A stretch of DNA of 47,625 nucleotides from Lautropia sp. (GTDB taxonomy: Bacteria; Pseudomonadota; Gammaproteobacteria; Burkholderiales; Burkholderiaceae_E): the NCBI GenBank assembly GCA_030532895.1, contig JAUNKF010000026.1, positions 1 to 47,625 of the forward strand. Direction: 5' to 3'. The position numbers and the translations under genes were made by a program. Below are positions 9,682 through 18,031 of this stretch, piece by piece. Below the pieces are notes generated by a model. That model saw nothing but the letters and a program-made list of their open reading frames with translations. It did not search any database and was not told the DNA's origin. Numbering within the stretch: position 1 is the first letter of the stretch; each line of letters starts with the position of its first letter.

Positions 9682-10662
9682 TCACCAGGGCTTCAGATCG
9701 ACCATCCCAAGCGCTTTGCCATCAGCCTTGTCGATCAGCACGGCCGCGTCCGCTTCAGCCCCTTTCAGCGGCAGGTAAGCCACCTGCTCCATGTCCTTCT
9801 TCAGGGCTGCCAGACGCTCGTCCAGCTCTCCCAGCTTGTCGGGGTTCAACTGCCGAAGCGTCGTGAGCGGCAAGGCCCGCGCTTTCATCTGGGCAAACTG
9901 CGTCTCCATCGGCTGATACCACTGTGGAAAATGCGGCAGATCGCGCCCCCCCAGTGCCGACTCGATCAGCACGTCCTGGCGGACTTTTTCGTCATCGGGC
10001 GCCTGAACGGCAACCCATGAGGGGCCAAACCAGTTGACACGAGCCGAGACGACCTCCGCTGCCGCTGCCAGATCCTCGGCTTGCAGATCGGCCCGAGAGA
10101 TGGCTTCAAAACGATCCTTCACGAAGACCAGATAATGCGGCCGCCCCACTTCGACGGTATACAGACCATAGACCAGGGCAGAGACCTGGATGAGGGCGAT
10201 GAAAGCCAAATCCATCGGCAGGCTTTTCTTGGCCCGGTTGAAAACCAGAAAAGTCAGTAACGGCCCCAGCGTCACATCCACCGCCAGCAACAACACCAGA
10301 ATGGTGCCCACGCCAGACACGGCTGCCAGCGGCGCCTCGTACCAGAAGCCATACACCAGCAGCAACACCAGCGCCGCCACCGACAGCGACAGGCCCAGAT
10401 GACAGGCAGCTGCCTTGAAGCGTGCCTTCAAGGCCACACCACGCCACGAGGCGAAGCGGCCAACGGGCACCTCCCCCTCGCCAGTCCCGCCCCCCGTGGC
10501 CGAACCAGCGCCCATCCCCTTGACATCATGATGATCTGCCAGCCCGTTCCCGGCCACAGCCTCGGCGGCCAGCCCTGCTGCCCCGGCCTGAGCCAAGGAT
10601 GAGGTCATGGATGAAGACAATGAAAAATGATCGGTCGCAGAAAGAGGCTTGCCGCTTTGCAT
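9682..10662 (-). CDS. TfpX/TfpZ-like type IV pilin accessory membrane protein
   Basis: Resembles the TfpX/TfpZ (FimB) family, membrane proteins that assist particular type IV pilins and are usually encoded next to the pilin gene. After a charged KARFKAAACHLGLS segment come three or four hydrophobic helices (LSVAALVLLLVYGFWYEAPL; GVGTILVLLLAVDVTLGPLLTFLVF; DLAFIALIQVSALVYGLYTV), then PHYLVFVKDRFE and an approximately 170-residue soluble C-terminal part. The family normally starts close to the first helix, but here about 78 Ala/Gly/Ser-rich residues precede it. The ATG at 10662 has no good ribosome-binding site, so the start is doubtful; later in-frame ATGs (10608 and near 10518) are possible. 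No pilin gene lies beside it. It is convergent with thiE (20 bp). Confidence 0.75.
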   Translation of the reverse strand: MQSGKPLSATDHFSLSSSMTSSLAQAGAAGLAAEAVAGNGLADHHDVKGMGAGSATGGGTGEGEVPVGRFASWRGVALKARFKAAACHLGLSLSVAALVLLLVYGFWYEAPLAAVSGVGTILVLLLAVDVTLGPLLTFLVFNRAKKSLPMDLAFIALIQVSALVYGLYTVEVGRPHYLVFVKDRFEAISRADLQAEDLAAAAEVVSARVNWFGPSWVAVQAPDDEKVRQDVLIESALGGRDLPHFPQWYQPMETQFAQMKARALPLTTLRQLNPDKLGELDERLAALKKDMEQVAYLPLKGAEADAAVLIDKADGKALGMVDLKPW

Positions 10663-10833
10663 GGATAGGGCATATCAGGTAGCTGATCGGAATGCCAAAA
10701 AGCTACCGACAAAACGCCCCGGCCGGCAGCCACCAGCCGGTTTTCCGGCGCCGGCTTCAGACAAGCGGCGCCCGGCATGGCCTGCTCACCACAGCGACTG
10801 GGTCGGTGTCATGCCCCAGGCACCTGTATCCAC

Positions 10834-12756
10834 TCATTCGGCAAAGATCGCATCGAGCATCAGCTCACGCTCCGAGCCGGACTGTCGCTGCTCGATCGCC
10901 TCCCGAACCCGCAGCGGATAATCGGTGATGATGCCATCCACCTCCGATGCGACGAAACGATCAATCGAGGCCCGGGTGTTGACCGTCCAGACGATGACCC
11001 GCTTGCCGGCCTTCCTGATGGCGCGGATATTGGACTGGGTCGCCTCCCCCTCTTCCATGATCAGATAGTCCCCCACGAGCCGACCGGGATTGCCAAGGCT
11101 GAAAAAATACAGATACCCGGTATCCAGCTCCGGGTAGGTTTCTTCGGCATAGCGCAGCAACTCGTAGTCGAGGCTCAGGATCGCAGCCTCTCTCTGCATG
11201 CCGTATGCCTTGATCATCCGGGCCACGTCATCCACCATCCGACGGTCTGCCGTCGTGCCCTTCAGCTCGATGAACAAACCGATTCGACCTTTGGCCGCTT
11301 TCATGAAGGCGTCGAGGCTTGCCACACGCGCTGGCGGGCGGCTGGCATCGAAGGCATCACGGATCGGCAACCGGGTGGCTTCAGCCATCGTCATCTGCTC
11401 GGATCGCAACGCACTGCCCGACAGACGCCGGAAGTCGGCATCATGGTTGACGACATAGCCCCCATCGGCCGTGCGCTGCACATCGATCTCGGCCCACGCA
11501 ACGCCTGCCTGAATGGCGGCCATCAAACCCGGTAGGGAGTTTTCAGGGCCAAGATCACCGCCGGCCCGATGCGCCACGATCTGGATGTCATCACGCGGGG
11601 CAAAGAGCTTGTCGAAGCGCCAGGCGCCCCCCACGGCCGTGACGCTGTTGAACACGAGCACCACCGCCAGGCCCTTGGCCAACGAGCGGAATGGATAACG
11701 GCTGCGCTGCAACATGCCATAAAGCACCAGTGGGGGAGTGGCAAGCACCTCATCGATCAAGCGCTCATTGAGCGGCACGGGGTCGCGATGGATGAAAAAG
11801 AAATCCGTGAGGTAACGCACCACGACCGGCCCGGCAATGAACACCAGAAAACTGAGCAGCTGGCTGCCTCCGATCAAGGTCAGCAGCATGAAAAAGCGCC
11901 GCAGCCCCTGGGTTTCGATCTGCTCGGCGAGCACGACCAGCCCCCAGCTCAGACAGAAGATCAGCAGCAGCATGAAGCCGAAAAAGAGCAATACCCTGCT
12001 GAGCATGCGAAGGATTGCGAGCCATGTCGTTCGAACGAACGCGACGGAAGCACGAATCCCCTGCCACGGGTTTCTCCCCTCCAACACGACGAAATGAAAG
12101 GAAAACTGCAGGAAAAAACCCAGCACCAACAACGCCAGCAGGACGAACCCGTACAGCACGAGGTACAGTGGCGTCGTGTAGATGACATGGGTGACGAAAT
12201 TCGGCAGCGAAAAATCCTGAAAGACCCCAACCGACAACCCCACACCGGCCAACGGGGCCATCAGCACGACATAAGCCACCAGCACCCAGATACCCGGATG
12301 CAGGTAAAAACGCGCTGAAATCAGTGCCGCCCGAAACGCCTGAAAGGCAGTCGGATAGGCCCGGCGCGACAAGCGGGCGCCTTCCATCAGGATGAAAGCG
12401 CTGATGTCCGTGGTGATCGCCACCACCATCACACACACGCCCAGCAGCACGAGCACCCCCCCCTGCCAGCTGAACAGGAAGGGCAGGAAGTCGCCACTGC
12501 TCAGCACACGGCGCCCCGAAGACAGCAGCAAACCCTCCGTGATCAACCCCAGTAGTGGTACCACCACCAGAAACAGGAAGGGTTTGGTGAGCAGCTGGTA
12601 TTTGGTATAGAGCCACAATTCGGCAAAAAAGCCGGTGGGATGGTTGGGCGTCTCGGCCGCCTGCACCAGACGATCATGCTCAGTCTGGACGGCGACGGCC
12701 GGGTTGGCTGCGGACGGTGTTTCGAGGGGGGTAACAGGGGCCATGCAAGGACACAT
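10834..12756 (-). CDS. Membrane-anchored glycerophosphodiester phosphodiesterase
   Basis: 640 aa. The N-terminal ~370 residues hold about seven to eight hydrophobic segments of the GDPD-associated membrane domain (examples: FLFLVVVPLLGLITEGLLL, GVLVLLGVCVMVVAI, MLLLIFCLSWGLVVL). The C-terminal ~250 residues are the catalytic TIM barrel: VAHRAGGDLGPENSL with the first catalytic His, AEIDVQRTADGGYVVNHD with the metal-binding Glu/Asp and second His, then IELKG and IVWTVNT. It should hydrolyse glycerophosphodiesters to glycerol-3-phosphate and an alcohol; with this layout the active site may face either side of the inner membrane. ATG codons at 12756 and 12744 compete: GGAAG abuts the first and is 12 bases from the second. 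Confidence 0.88.
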   Translation of the reverse strand: MCPCMAPVTPLETPSAANPAVAVQTEHDRLVQAAETPNHPTGFFAELWLYTKYQLLTKPFLFLVVVPLLGLITEGLLLSSGRRVLSSGDFLPFLFSWQGGVLVLLGVCVMVVAITTDISAFILMEGARLSRRAYPTAFQAFRAALISARFYLHPGIWVLVAYVVLMAPLAGVGLSVGVFQDFSLPNFVTHVIYTTPLYLVLYGFVLLALLVLGFFLQFSFHFVVLEGRNPWQGIRASVAFVRTTWLAILRMLSRVLLFFGFMLLLIFCLSWGLVVLAEQIETQGLRRFFMLLTLIGGSQLLSFLVFIAGPVVVRYLTDFFFIHRDPVPLNERLIDEVLATPPLVLYGMLQRSRYPFRSLAKGLAVVLVFNSVTAVGGAWRFDKLFAPRDDIQIVAHRAGGDLGPENSLPGLMAAIQAGVAWAEIDVQRTADGGYVVNHDADFRRLSGSALRSEQMTMAEATRLPIRDAFDASRPPARVASLDAFMKAAKGRIGLFIELKGTTADRRMVDDVARMIKAYGMQREAAILSLDYELLRYAEETYPELDTGYLYFFSLGNPGRLVGDYLIMEEGEATQSNIRAIRKAGKRVIVWTVNTRASIDRFVASEVDGIITDYPLRVREAIEQRQSGSERELMLDAIFAE

Positions 12757-12930
12757 CTTCCGAAGGCTGGCCCAGAAGCGCGTGCCGTGTACACCCGACC
12801 CAGGGTTCGCAGGCGCGAATCCGTGCAGGGCATACGCTGAACCAGGACGAGGCCGATTCTACGCAGGCCACGGATGCCACGCCGCAGATTCCCCCGGCAC
12901 GTGCTGGGCACACCACAAAGGCTCCCCCAA

Positions 12931-12945
12931 CATGACACGCGCTAG
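12931..12945. repeat. Single arm of the CATGACACGCGCTAG repeat family
   Basis: The 15-bp string CATGACACGCGCTAG covers the stop codon of the phosphodiesterase gene. It matches one arm of the inverted repeats at 35348-35424 and 42750-42817, but no second arm was found within about 100 bp. It may be a decayed or half copy; chance similarity is possible for so short a match. Confidence 0.45.
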
Positions 12946-13742
12946 TCGATGTTCAGCACATCACCGGTTTGCAGGATACGGGGCTGAAAGCGTCCGGCCC
13001 AGGCTTCGATCTCTCGCTCGATCTGCTCACGATCGGAGGGTTTGAGGTGGGTGATCAGGATGTCCGGCTCGACGCAGAGCTTGGCCAGCTCTTCAGCCAG
13101 CTGAATGGGGTAAAGATGCTTGGCCATCACGGCCAGGTCACGCTCCTTGTTGGCAAAAGCCGTCTCGATGATCAGGTAACGCAGATCGGTGATGGCATTG
13201 ACGGTGCGCCAGAAACTGTCGTTGGGCAAGGTATCGCCTGAATAGACAAGGCTGCCCTGTGGGCACGAGAGATGAAAGCCGACGGCCGGCACCGTATGGT
13301 TCGCGCTGATCGGCCGCACCTGACGACGGCCGAGCACGACGGCCTCCCCGACCTGCAAGGGGCTGAACACCATCCAGGGACGGTCATAGTGCGGGATTTC
13401 GGTGAAGTCCGGCCAGATCACCCAGTTGAAGATGTGCTCCTTCAGTGCGTGGATGGTTTCCGGTAGCGCATGCACGGTCAACGGCTTGTCCCGGCAACTG
13501 CCCACCGTGTCGATCATCAGTGGCAAGGCACAGATGTGATCGAGGTGGGAATGCGTGAGAAAGACGTGATCGATCTGCTTGAGCTGATCCACGGACAGAT
13601 CCTCGACACCGGTACCGGCATCGATCAGGATGTCGTGATCGAGCAGAAAGGATGAGGTTCGATAGGGACGTGCCGCCAGGCCCGTCGAACGAGACGACGA
13701 ACCACCAAGCCCGCCGCTACAGCCGAGGATCTGGAAGCGCAT
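12942..13742 (-). CDS. Metallo-beta-lactamase-fold 3',5'-cyclic-nucleotide phosphodiesterase (class II-like)
   Basis: 266 aa from ATG 13742 (MRFQILGCSGG). The metal motif THSHLDHICALP, the later GDT of LVYSGDTLP and ITHLKP are those of the metallo-beta-lactamase fold, and the H-x-H-L-D-H spacing with the following hydrophobic run fits class II cyclic-nucleotide phosphodiesterases of the PDE1/CpdP type. The predicted reaction is hydrolysis of cAMP or cGMP to the 5' nucleotide. The start codon lies seven bases after the stop of the cyclase gene, so the two are almost certainly co-translated; this context is the strongest argument for cyclic-nucleotide rather than RNase Z-like activity. No signal peptide is seen. 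The stop codon lies in a repeat arm at 12931-12945. Confidence 0.8.
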   Translation of the reverse strand: MRFQILGCSGGLGGSSSRSTGLAARPYRTSSFLLDHDILIDAGTGVEDLSVDQLKQIDHVFLTHSHLDHICALPLMIDTVGSCRDKPLTVHALPETIHALKEHIFNWVIWPDFTEIPHYDRPWMVFSPLQVGEAVVLGRRQVRPISANHTVPAVGFHLSCPQGSLVYSGDTLPNDSFWRTVNAITDLRYLIIETAFANKERDLAVMAKHLYPIQLAEELAKLCVEPDILITHLKPSDREQIEREIEAWAGRFQPRILQTGDVLNID

Positions 13743-13749
13743 GCCGCAA

Positions 13750-15684
13750 TTAAAGCACCGCTGCGCTCTCCTGCGCTGCGGGTTTGACATAGCGTTTCGG
13801 ACAAAATACACGAACCCGTTCGCTTCTACCCGGAACGTCAGCTTCTCCCAACGGTGCCAGCTCCACCTGCTGCACCTGCCGTGCCGTGGTCTCGCCCAGC
13901 AGCACGGGCAAACCGAAGCGCTTCGTGAGCGCCTCAAGGCGAGCGGCCAGATTCACGGCGTCACCAATGGCGGTGTAGGTTCGACGCAACTGCGACCCCA
14001 TGTCGCCCACGCGGGCCGTGCCCGAATTGATGCCGATGCCGATCCGCAGCACCGGCCAGCCCCGCTTGGCAAAGTCGCGGTTCAGCTCGGCCACCGCCTC
14101 CTGCATGGCAATGGCCGCCACGATGGCATGATCCTCCTGCTCCGGGTCTTCCACCGGTGCGCCCCAGAAGGCCATGATCGCATCGCCCATGTATTTGTCG
14201 ACCGTGCCCTGATGCTGGTGGATGACCTCCGTCATCCGGGTGAGGAACAGGTTCAGGTATTCACGCAACACCTGTGGTTCCATCGATTCGGCAATGCGGG
14301 TAAAGCCACGGATGTCGGCAAAGAGGATGGTCAGGCGCTTGTTCTGGCTTTCGATCGGATAGGCGGCGGGCTGGCGCGCCATCCGCTGCACAAGCTTGGG
14401 CGACACGTACTGGCCAAACAGCTCGATGACGGCTCGACGCGCCTTGCCCTCGATGAAGTGGCCGATGGCGAGGTTCAGGATGGCGATCATCACGATGGCC
14501 AGCATCGGTACGGCCACCGGCATGATCCAGCCCAGTTCGCGAAACATCCAGGTGTTTCCCAACTGGATCAGGCCAAGCAGCGCGATGGCCAATGCCAGGA
14601 TGCCAGGGGCCCCGAGACGGGGCATCCAGAAGGCAGCGAGACACCCGAGCAGCAGCACGACAAGCGACATGGTATGGCCCGCGTGCCAGGGGACGGCGGG
14701 CATGCCACCTGCCAGGGCACCAGCAATGAGCGTGGCATGAACTTCAACACCGGGTGTGCTCAGGTTGACAGGGGTGGCATGACGATCCCCAATACCAGGC
14801 GCGGACGCGCCCACCAGCACGATCTTGTCCCGAAAACGCGCCGGATCGATCCGCCCTTCGATGACATCGGTGGCCGACAAGTATTCAAAACGCCCGGCAG
14901 CCGGGCCTGCAGCGCCGGCAAAGGGCACCCGAACCGCCAGATGATCATCCAGCACCAGGCGGGTCTGCCCTGAGAGGGTCAGAGTCTGCCCTTGCCAGGC
15001 CAGCGGCGGATCATTCTCATAGACACGCAGCATGGCAAGCGCCAGCGACTCATAGAGCTGGCCCTCGAATCGGGTCAGTACCGGCACTGAACGCACCACC
15101 CCATCATCATCGATGCGCGCATTGAAAAAGCCGCTGCCGCGAGCCGCCTGACTGACCGGATCGACGCTGGCGCCAAAGCCATCCCAATCGGGCAAGGGAT
15201 GGTGTTCGAAGGCTTTGCCATCGAAGAGAGGCGCGGGCAACATCCCGATGCGATGGGCGCCCGCACGACGGGTGAAATAGTAGCCCGCCACGACGGGCCG
15301 CCCTCGGATGGCCTCAACCAGCACCTGATCATCATCCGGCGATGATTCGGCAAAGACCACATCGAAACCGAGTACGCGTGCACCACCTTCATCGACAATG
15401 CGCTTCACGAGCTGTGCCAGGGTTCGCCGAGGCCATGTCCAGCGGCCCTGCTCCTGCAGGCTTTTTTCGTCGATGTCGACGATCAGCACCCTGGATTCGG
15501 CACTGACCGGCATCCACCGTAAGCGCTGATCCTGCTGTAGCCAATCGAAAGTGTGAATCGCCGATAGGTTCAGATACCCCAACAATACCGCGACCGAGAG
15601 CATCACGGTGAACAGCCCGCCCAAGGTCGCCCACAGGCGAAAGGAGCGTAGCAAGGCGTGGACGGACTGCAGAACCCGGTTCAT
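13750..15684 (-). CDS. CHASE2-domain class III adenylate cyclase
   Basis: About 644 aa. One N-terminal helix (about 18-45), an extracytoplasmic CHASE2 sensor with the typical VLIVDIDEKSLQEQGRWTWPR start, three closely spaced helices, then a class III nucleotide cyclase domain. Catalytic features: metal Asp in FADIRGFT, Lys and second metal Asp in DKYMGDAIMAFWG, and TYTAIGDAVNLAARLE, where Thr, Asn and Arg occupy the substrate and transition-state positions; the Lys/Thr pair favours ATP over GTP. ATG 15684 is taken as start; TTG at 15690 overlaps the FHA stop and has AAGGA six bases upstream, so it is a real alternative. It sits between the FHA gene (overlapping or 2 bp) and the phosphodiesterase (7 bp). 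It senses an unknown periplasmic cue. Confidence 0.9.
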   Translation of the reverse strand: MNRVLQSVHALLRSFRLWATLGGLFTVMLSVAVLLGYLNLSAIHTFDWLQQDQRLRWMPVSAESRVLIVDIDEKSLQEQGRWTWPRRTLAQLVKRIVDEGGARVLGFDVVFAESSPDDDQVLVEAIRGRPVVAGYYFTRRAGAHRIGMLPAPLFDGKAFEHHPLPDWDGFGASVDPVSQAARGSGFFNARIDDDGVVRSVPVLTRFEGQLYESLALAMLRVYENDPPLAWQGQTLTLSGQTRLVLDDHLAVRVPFAGAAGPAAGRFEYLSATDVIEGRIDPARFRDKIVLVGASAPGIGDRHATPVNLSTPGVEVHATLIAGALAGGMPAVPWHAGHTMSLVVLLLGCLAAFWMPRLGAPGILALAIALLGLIQLGNTWMFRELGWIMPVAVPMLAIVMIAILNLAIGHFIEGKARRAVIELFGQYVSPKLVQRMARQPAAYPIESQNKRLTILFADIRGFTRIAESMEPQVLREYLNLFLTRMTEVIHQHQGTVDKYMGDAIMAFWGAPVEDPEQEDHAIVAAIAMQEAVAELNRDFAKRGWPVLRIGIGINSGTARVGDMGSQLRRTYTAIGDAVNLAARLEALTKRFGLPVLLGETTARQVQQVELAPLGEADVPGRSERVRVFCPKRYVKPAAQESAAVL

Positions 15685-15686
15685 GA

Positions 15687-16811
15687 TCAACCACTGTCCT
15701 TGACAGCATCCGGCCCGGCACTGCCGGCAGCATCGGCAGGATGCTGGCAGAACTGGATGATGGTGCCACTCAACTCAATGAGATCATTGTGACGCAGCGG
15801 GTGAGCGGCCAGTCCGATGGACTCGCCGTTGACAAGCGGATAGGCTTGCCCTTCCACATGAGTCAGGTAGAAACCGGCTGGCCGCGCACTGACGACCGCC
15901 ACCTGGCCACTGCCGTTACGGATGCTGACGATGGGACGGTCGATCAGCAGCAGACGGCCTGCATCGTGCCCCCCCAGGAATCGGAGTGACACCCCCTGAA
16001 AATCTGCTGTCGTTTTAAGCGGCGGTCGTTGACGCGACACCGGTGCCGCATCAAAGGGGGATTGGGGGCTGGGCATCAGCCGCGGCGCCCGGACAAAACC
16101 GGGGATGAAACCTAACAGTTCCTGCGCACCAGGCAGCATCGGGCCGCCCTGATCAGGCGTGTGCATTCCCCCGCCTGCTACCGGTGGCAAGCCATCTTGA
16201 CGGGCTTGTCCCTTCCCCGCTGCGTCCGCTTGTGCCGCGGCCGATGGCTGCGCAAACGATGAGGACGGATGTGACGGTTGCACGGACGGTCTGAACGGAT
16301 CGGTCTCACCCGCCTTGGGCGGGCGGGCGCCAACCACGCCGAAGCCCGCACTGTTCAGCCCATGATGCGCGCGCGGATCCCCTTGGCCCGGCAGCGTCGG
16401 CATGGGCGCCATCGGCAGAAAGCCGGCAGTCTGCAATACCTGCCCCAAGTCCTGCCCCTCGACATGCTGGCCAGGTAGCCCGTGGGGCCCAACTCGCTGA
16501 AACACGAGACGGTACACACCGATGTCGATGCAGTCACCATCAGACAGCAAGGCACGGGCAATGGGCGCACCATTGAGCAAGGTACCGTTTCGGCTGCCTA
16601 AATCCTGAATGATGGCCTCATGCTGCCCAACCATCAACCAGGCATGTTCACCCGAGACGGTCAGGTCATCCAGCACCAGCATGTTGCTGGCTCGACGTCC
16701 GATGGTCGTCTTGGCACTGGTCAGCCAATAAGTCTGTAATGGGCAGCTCGCTGCCGACAGCGTCAGCTGTCCATAAATGATGTGGCCCGAAGCCTGATGA
16801 TCATGGCTCAT
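15687..16811 (-). CDS. FHA-domain protein, first gene of the cyclase operon
   Basis: 374 aa, predicted cytoplasmic. FHA domain at about residues 25-105 with the phosphothreonine-binding signatures IGRRASNMLVL, SGEHA and SRNGTLLNG. A Pro/Gly/Ala/Gln-rich linker of about 170 residues follows. The last ~85 residues (LRFLGGHDAGRLLLIDRPIVSIRNG, then PLVNGESIGLAAHPLRHNDLIELSG) look like a second, degenerate FHA-like fold that lacks the Arg and Ser-x-x-His motifs. Start ATG 16811 has AGGGG seven bases upstream. The position directly before the CHASE2 cyclase suggests that it recruits a phosphorylated partner to the cyclase or reads its state; no Ser/Thr kinase is encoded in the window. Confidence 0.85.
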   Translation of the reverse strand: MSHDHQASGHIIYGQLTLSAASCPLQTYWLTSAKTTIGRRASNMLVLDDLTVSGEHAWLMVGQHEAIIQDLGSRNGTLLNGAPIARALLSDGDCIDIGVYRLVFQRVGPHGLPGQHVEGQDLGQVLQTAGFLPMAPMPTLPGQGDPRAHHGLNSAGFGVVGARPPKAGETDPFRPSVQPSHPSSSFAQPSAAAQADAAGKGQARQDGLPPVAGGGMHTPDQGGPMLPGAQELLGFIPGFVRAPRLMPSPQSPFDAAPVSRQRPPLKTTADFQGVSLRFLGGHDAGRLLLIDRPIVSIRNGSGQVAVVSARPAGFYLTHVEGQAYPLVNGESIGLAAHPLRHNDLIELSGTIIQFCQHPADAAGSAGPDAVKDSG

Positions 16812-17010
16812 CCATTTCCCCTGATCAGCAGGCAGGCGTCATCCTCGTGATGATGCAGACATCTGCACACGCGATGCCTACCTGAATGTGTCAGGGCAAT
16901 CTAACGGCAAGCCCGCTGATCGCTAAGGGAGGGATGCACCAGCGGCCGGCAGGAGTCGCTGGACGTAGGCGACGAATCCCTGGTGGCCGTCAACGGCAGG
17001 GCAAGCCAAG

Positions 17011-17052
17011 AAAAACGACGCCATCAAGACAAGCTGCCTTGATGGCGCCGTT
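17011..17052 (-). terminator. Rho-independent terminator of sucCD
   Basis: On the minus strand a 15-bp stem with one G-T pair (plus-strand arms 17014-17028 and 17038-17052) and a nine-base loop is followed by TTTTT. It lies 69 bp past the sucD stop. The remaining gap up to the FHA gene (16812-17010) shows no gene. Confidence 0.85.
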
Positions 17053-17120
17053 TGGAATCGGCCAGAAAGATCACAGAGGCCGCTCATCGAACGAAGCGGC
17101 CCAAGCTTGGCCTACCAGGC

Positions 17121-18002
17121 TCAGAGCACGGTCTTCAGCAGACGGCCCATCTCCGAGGGATCCTTGGTCGTGCGGATGCCGCAGGCTTCCATCACTTCCA
17201 GCTTGGCCTCGGCCGTGTCGGCCCCACCCGAAATCAGCGCACCCGCATGACCCATGCGCTTGCCCGGAGGCGCCGTCACACCGGCAATGAAGCCCACCAC
17301 CGGCTTCTTCATGTTCTCCTTGGCCCACAGGGCGGCATTGACCTCGTCAGGGCCACCGATCTCACCGATCATGATGACGGCATCGGTATCTGGGTCGTCA
17401 TTGAAGAGCTTCAGCACGTCGATGTGCTTCAAGCCATTGATCGGATCACCACCAATACCGACAGCCGACGACTGGCCCAGCCCCAGCGCCGTCACCTGTG
17501 CCACCGCTTCATAGGTCAGCGTGCCCGAACGCGACACGATACCGATGCGGCCTTTTCGATGGATGTGGCCCGGCATGATGCCGATCTTGATTTCATCCGG
17601 CGTGATCAGGCCAGGACAGTTCGGCCCCAGCAGCAGCGTCTTCTTGTTGGCCTTGCGCATTTTGTCACGCACGACCAGCATGTCACGCACAGGGATGCCT
17701 TCGGTGATGCAAACGACCAGATCCAGGTCAGCCTCGACGGCTTCCCAGATGGCGTCGGCTGCCCCGGCCGGCGGCACGTAGATGACCGACACGGTAGCCC
17801 CTGTTTCGGCCTTGGCTTCCTTCACCGAGGCGTAGATGGGGATGCCTTCAAAATCCTCTCCGGCGCGCTTCGGGTTGACACCCGCCACGAAGCAGTTCTG
17901 GCCATTGGCATACTCACGGCACATGCGGGTGTGAAACTGCCCCGTCTTACCGGTAATGCCCTGGGTAATGACTTTGGTGTCCTTGTTGATTAGGATCGAC
18001 AT
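17121..18002 (-). CDS. sucD: SucD, succinyl-CoA synthetase alpha subunit
   Basis: Alpha subunit, 293 aa, of the TCA-cycle enzyme that converts succinyl-CoA to succinate with nucleoside triphosphate formation. The N-terminal CoA-binding Rossmann part begins TKVITQGITGKTGQFHT; the phospho-histidine is in GKRMGHAGALISGG near residue 250; GPNCPGLITP is conserved. It follows sucC by 29 bp, the standard arrangement, and is closed by the terminator at 17011-17052. Length and motifs are normal. Confidence 0.98.
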   Translation of the reverse strand: MSILINKDTKVITQGITGKTGQFHTRMCREYANGQNCFVAGVNPKRAGEDFEGIPIYASVKEAKAETGATVSVIYVPPAGAADAIWEAVEADLDLVVCITEGIPVRDMLVVRDKMRKANKKTLLLGPNCPGLITPDEIKIGIMPGHIHRKGRIGIVSRSGTLTYEAVAQVTALGLGQSSAVGIGGDPINGLKHIDVLKLFNDDPDTDAVIMIGEIGGPDEVNAALWAKENMKKPVVGFIAGVTAPPGKRMGHAGALISGGADTAEAKLEVMEACGIRTTKDPSEMGRLLKTVL

Positions 18003-18031
18003 GCGATTGTCCTCGAAATTCAGGGCGTTGT

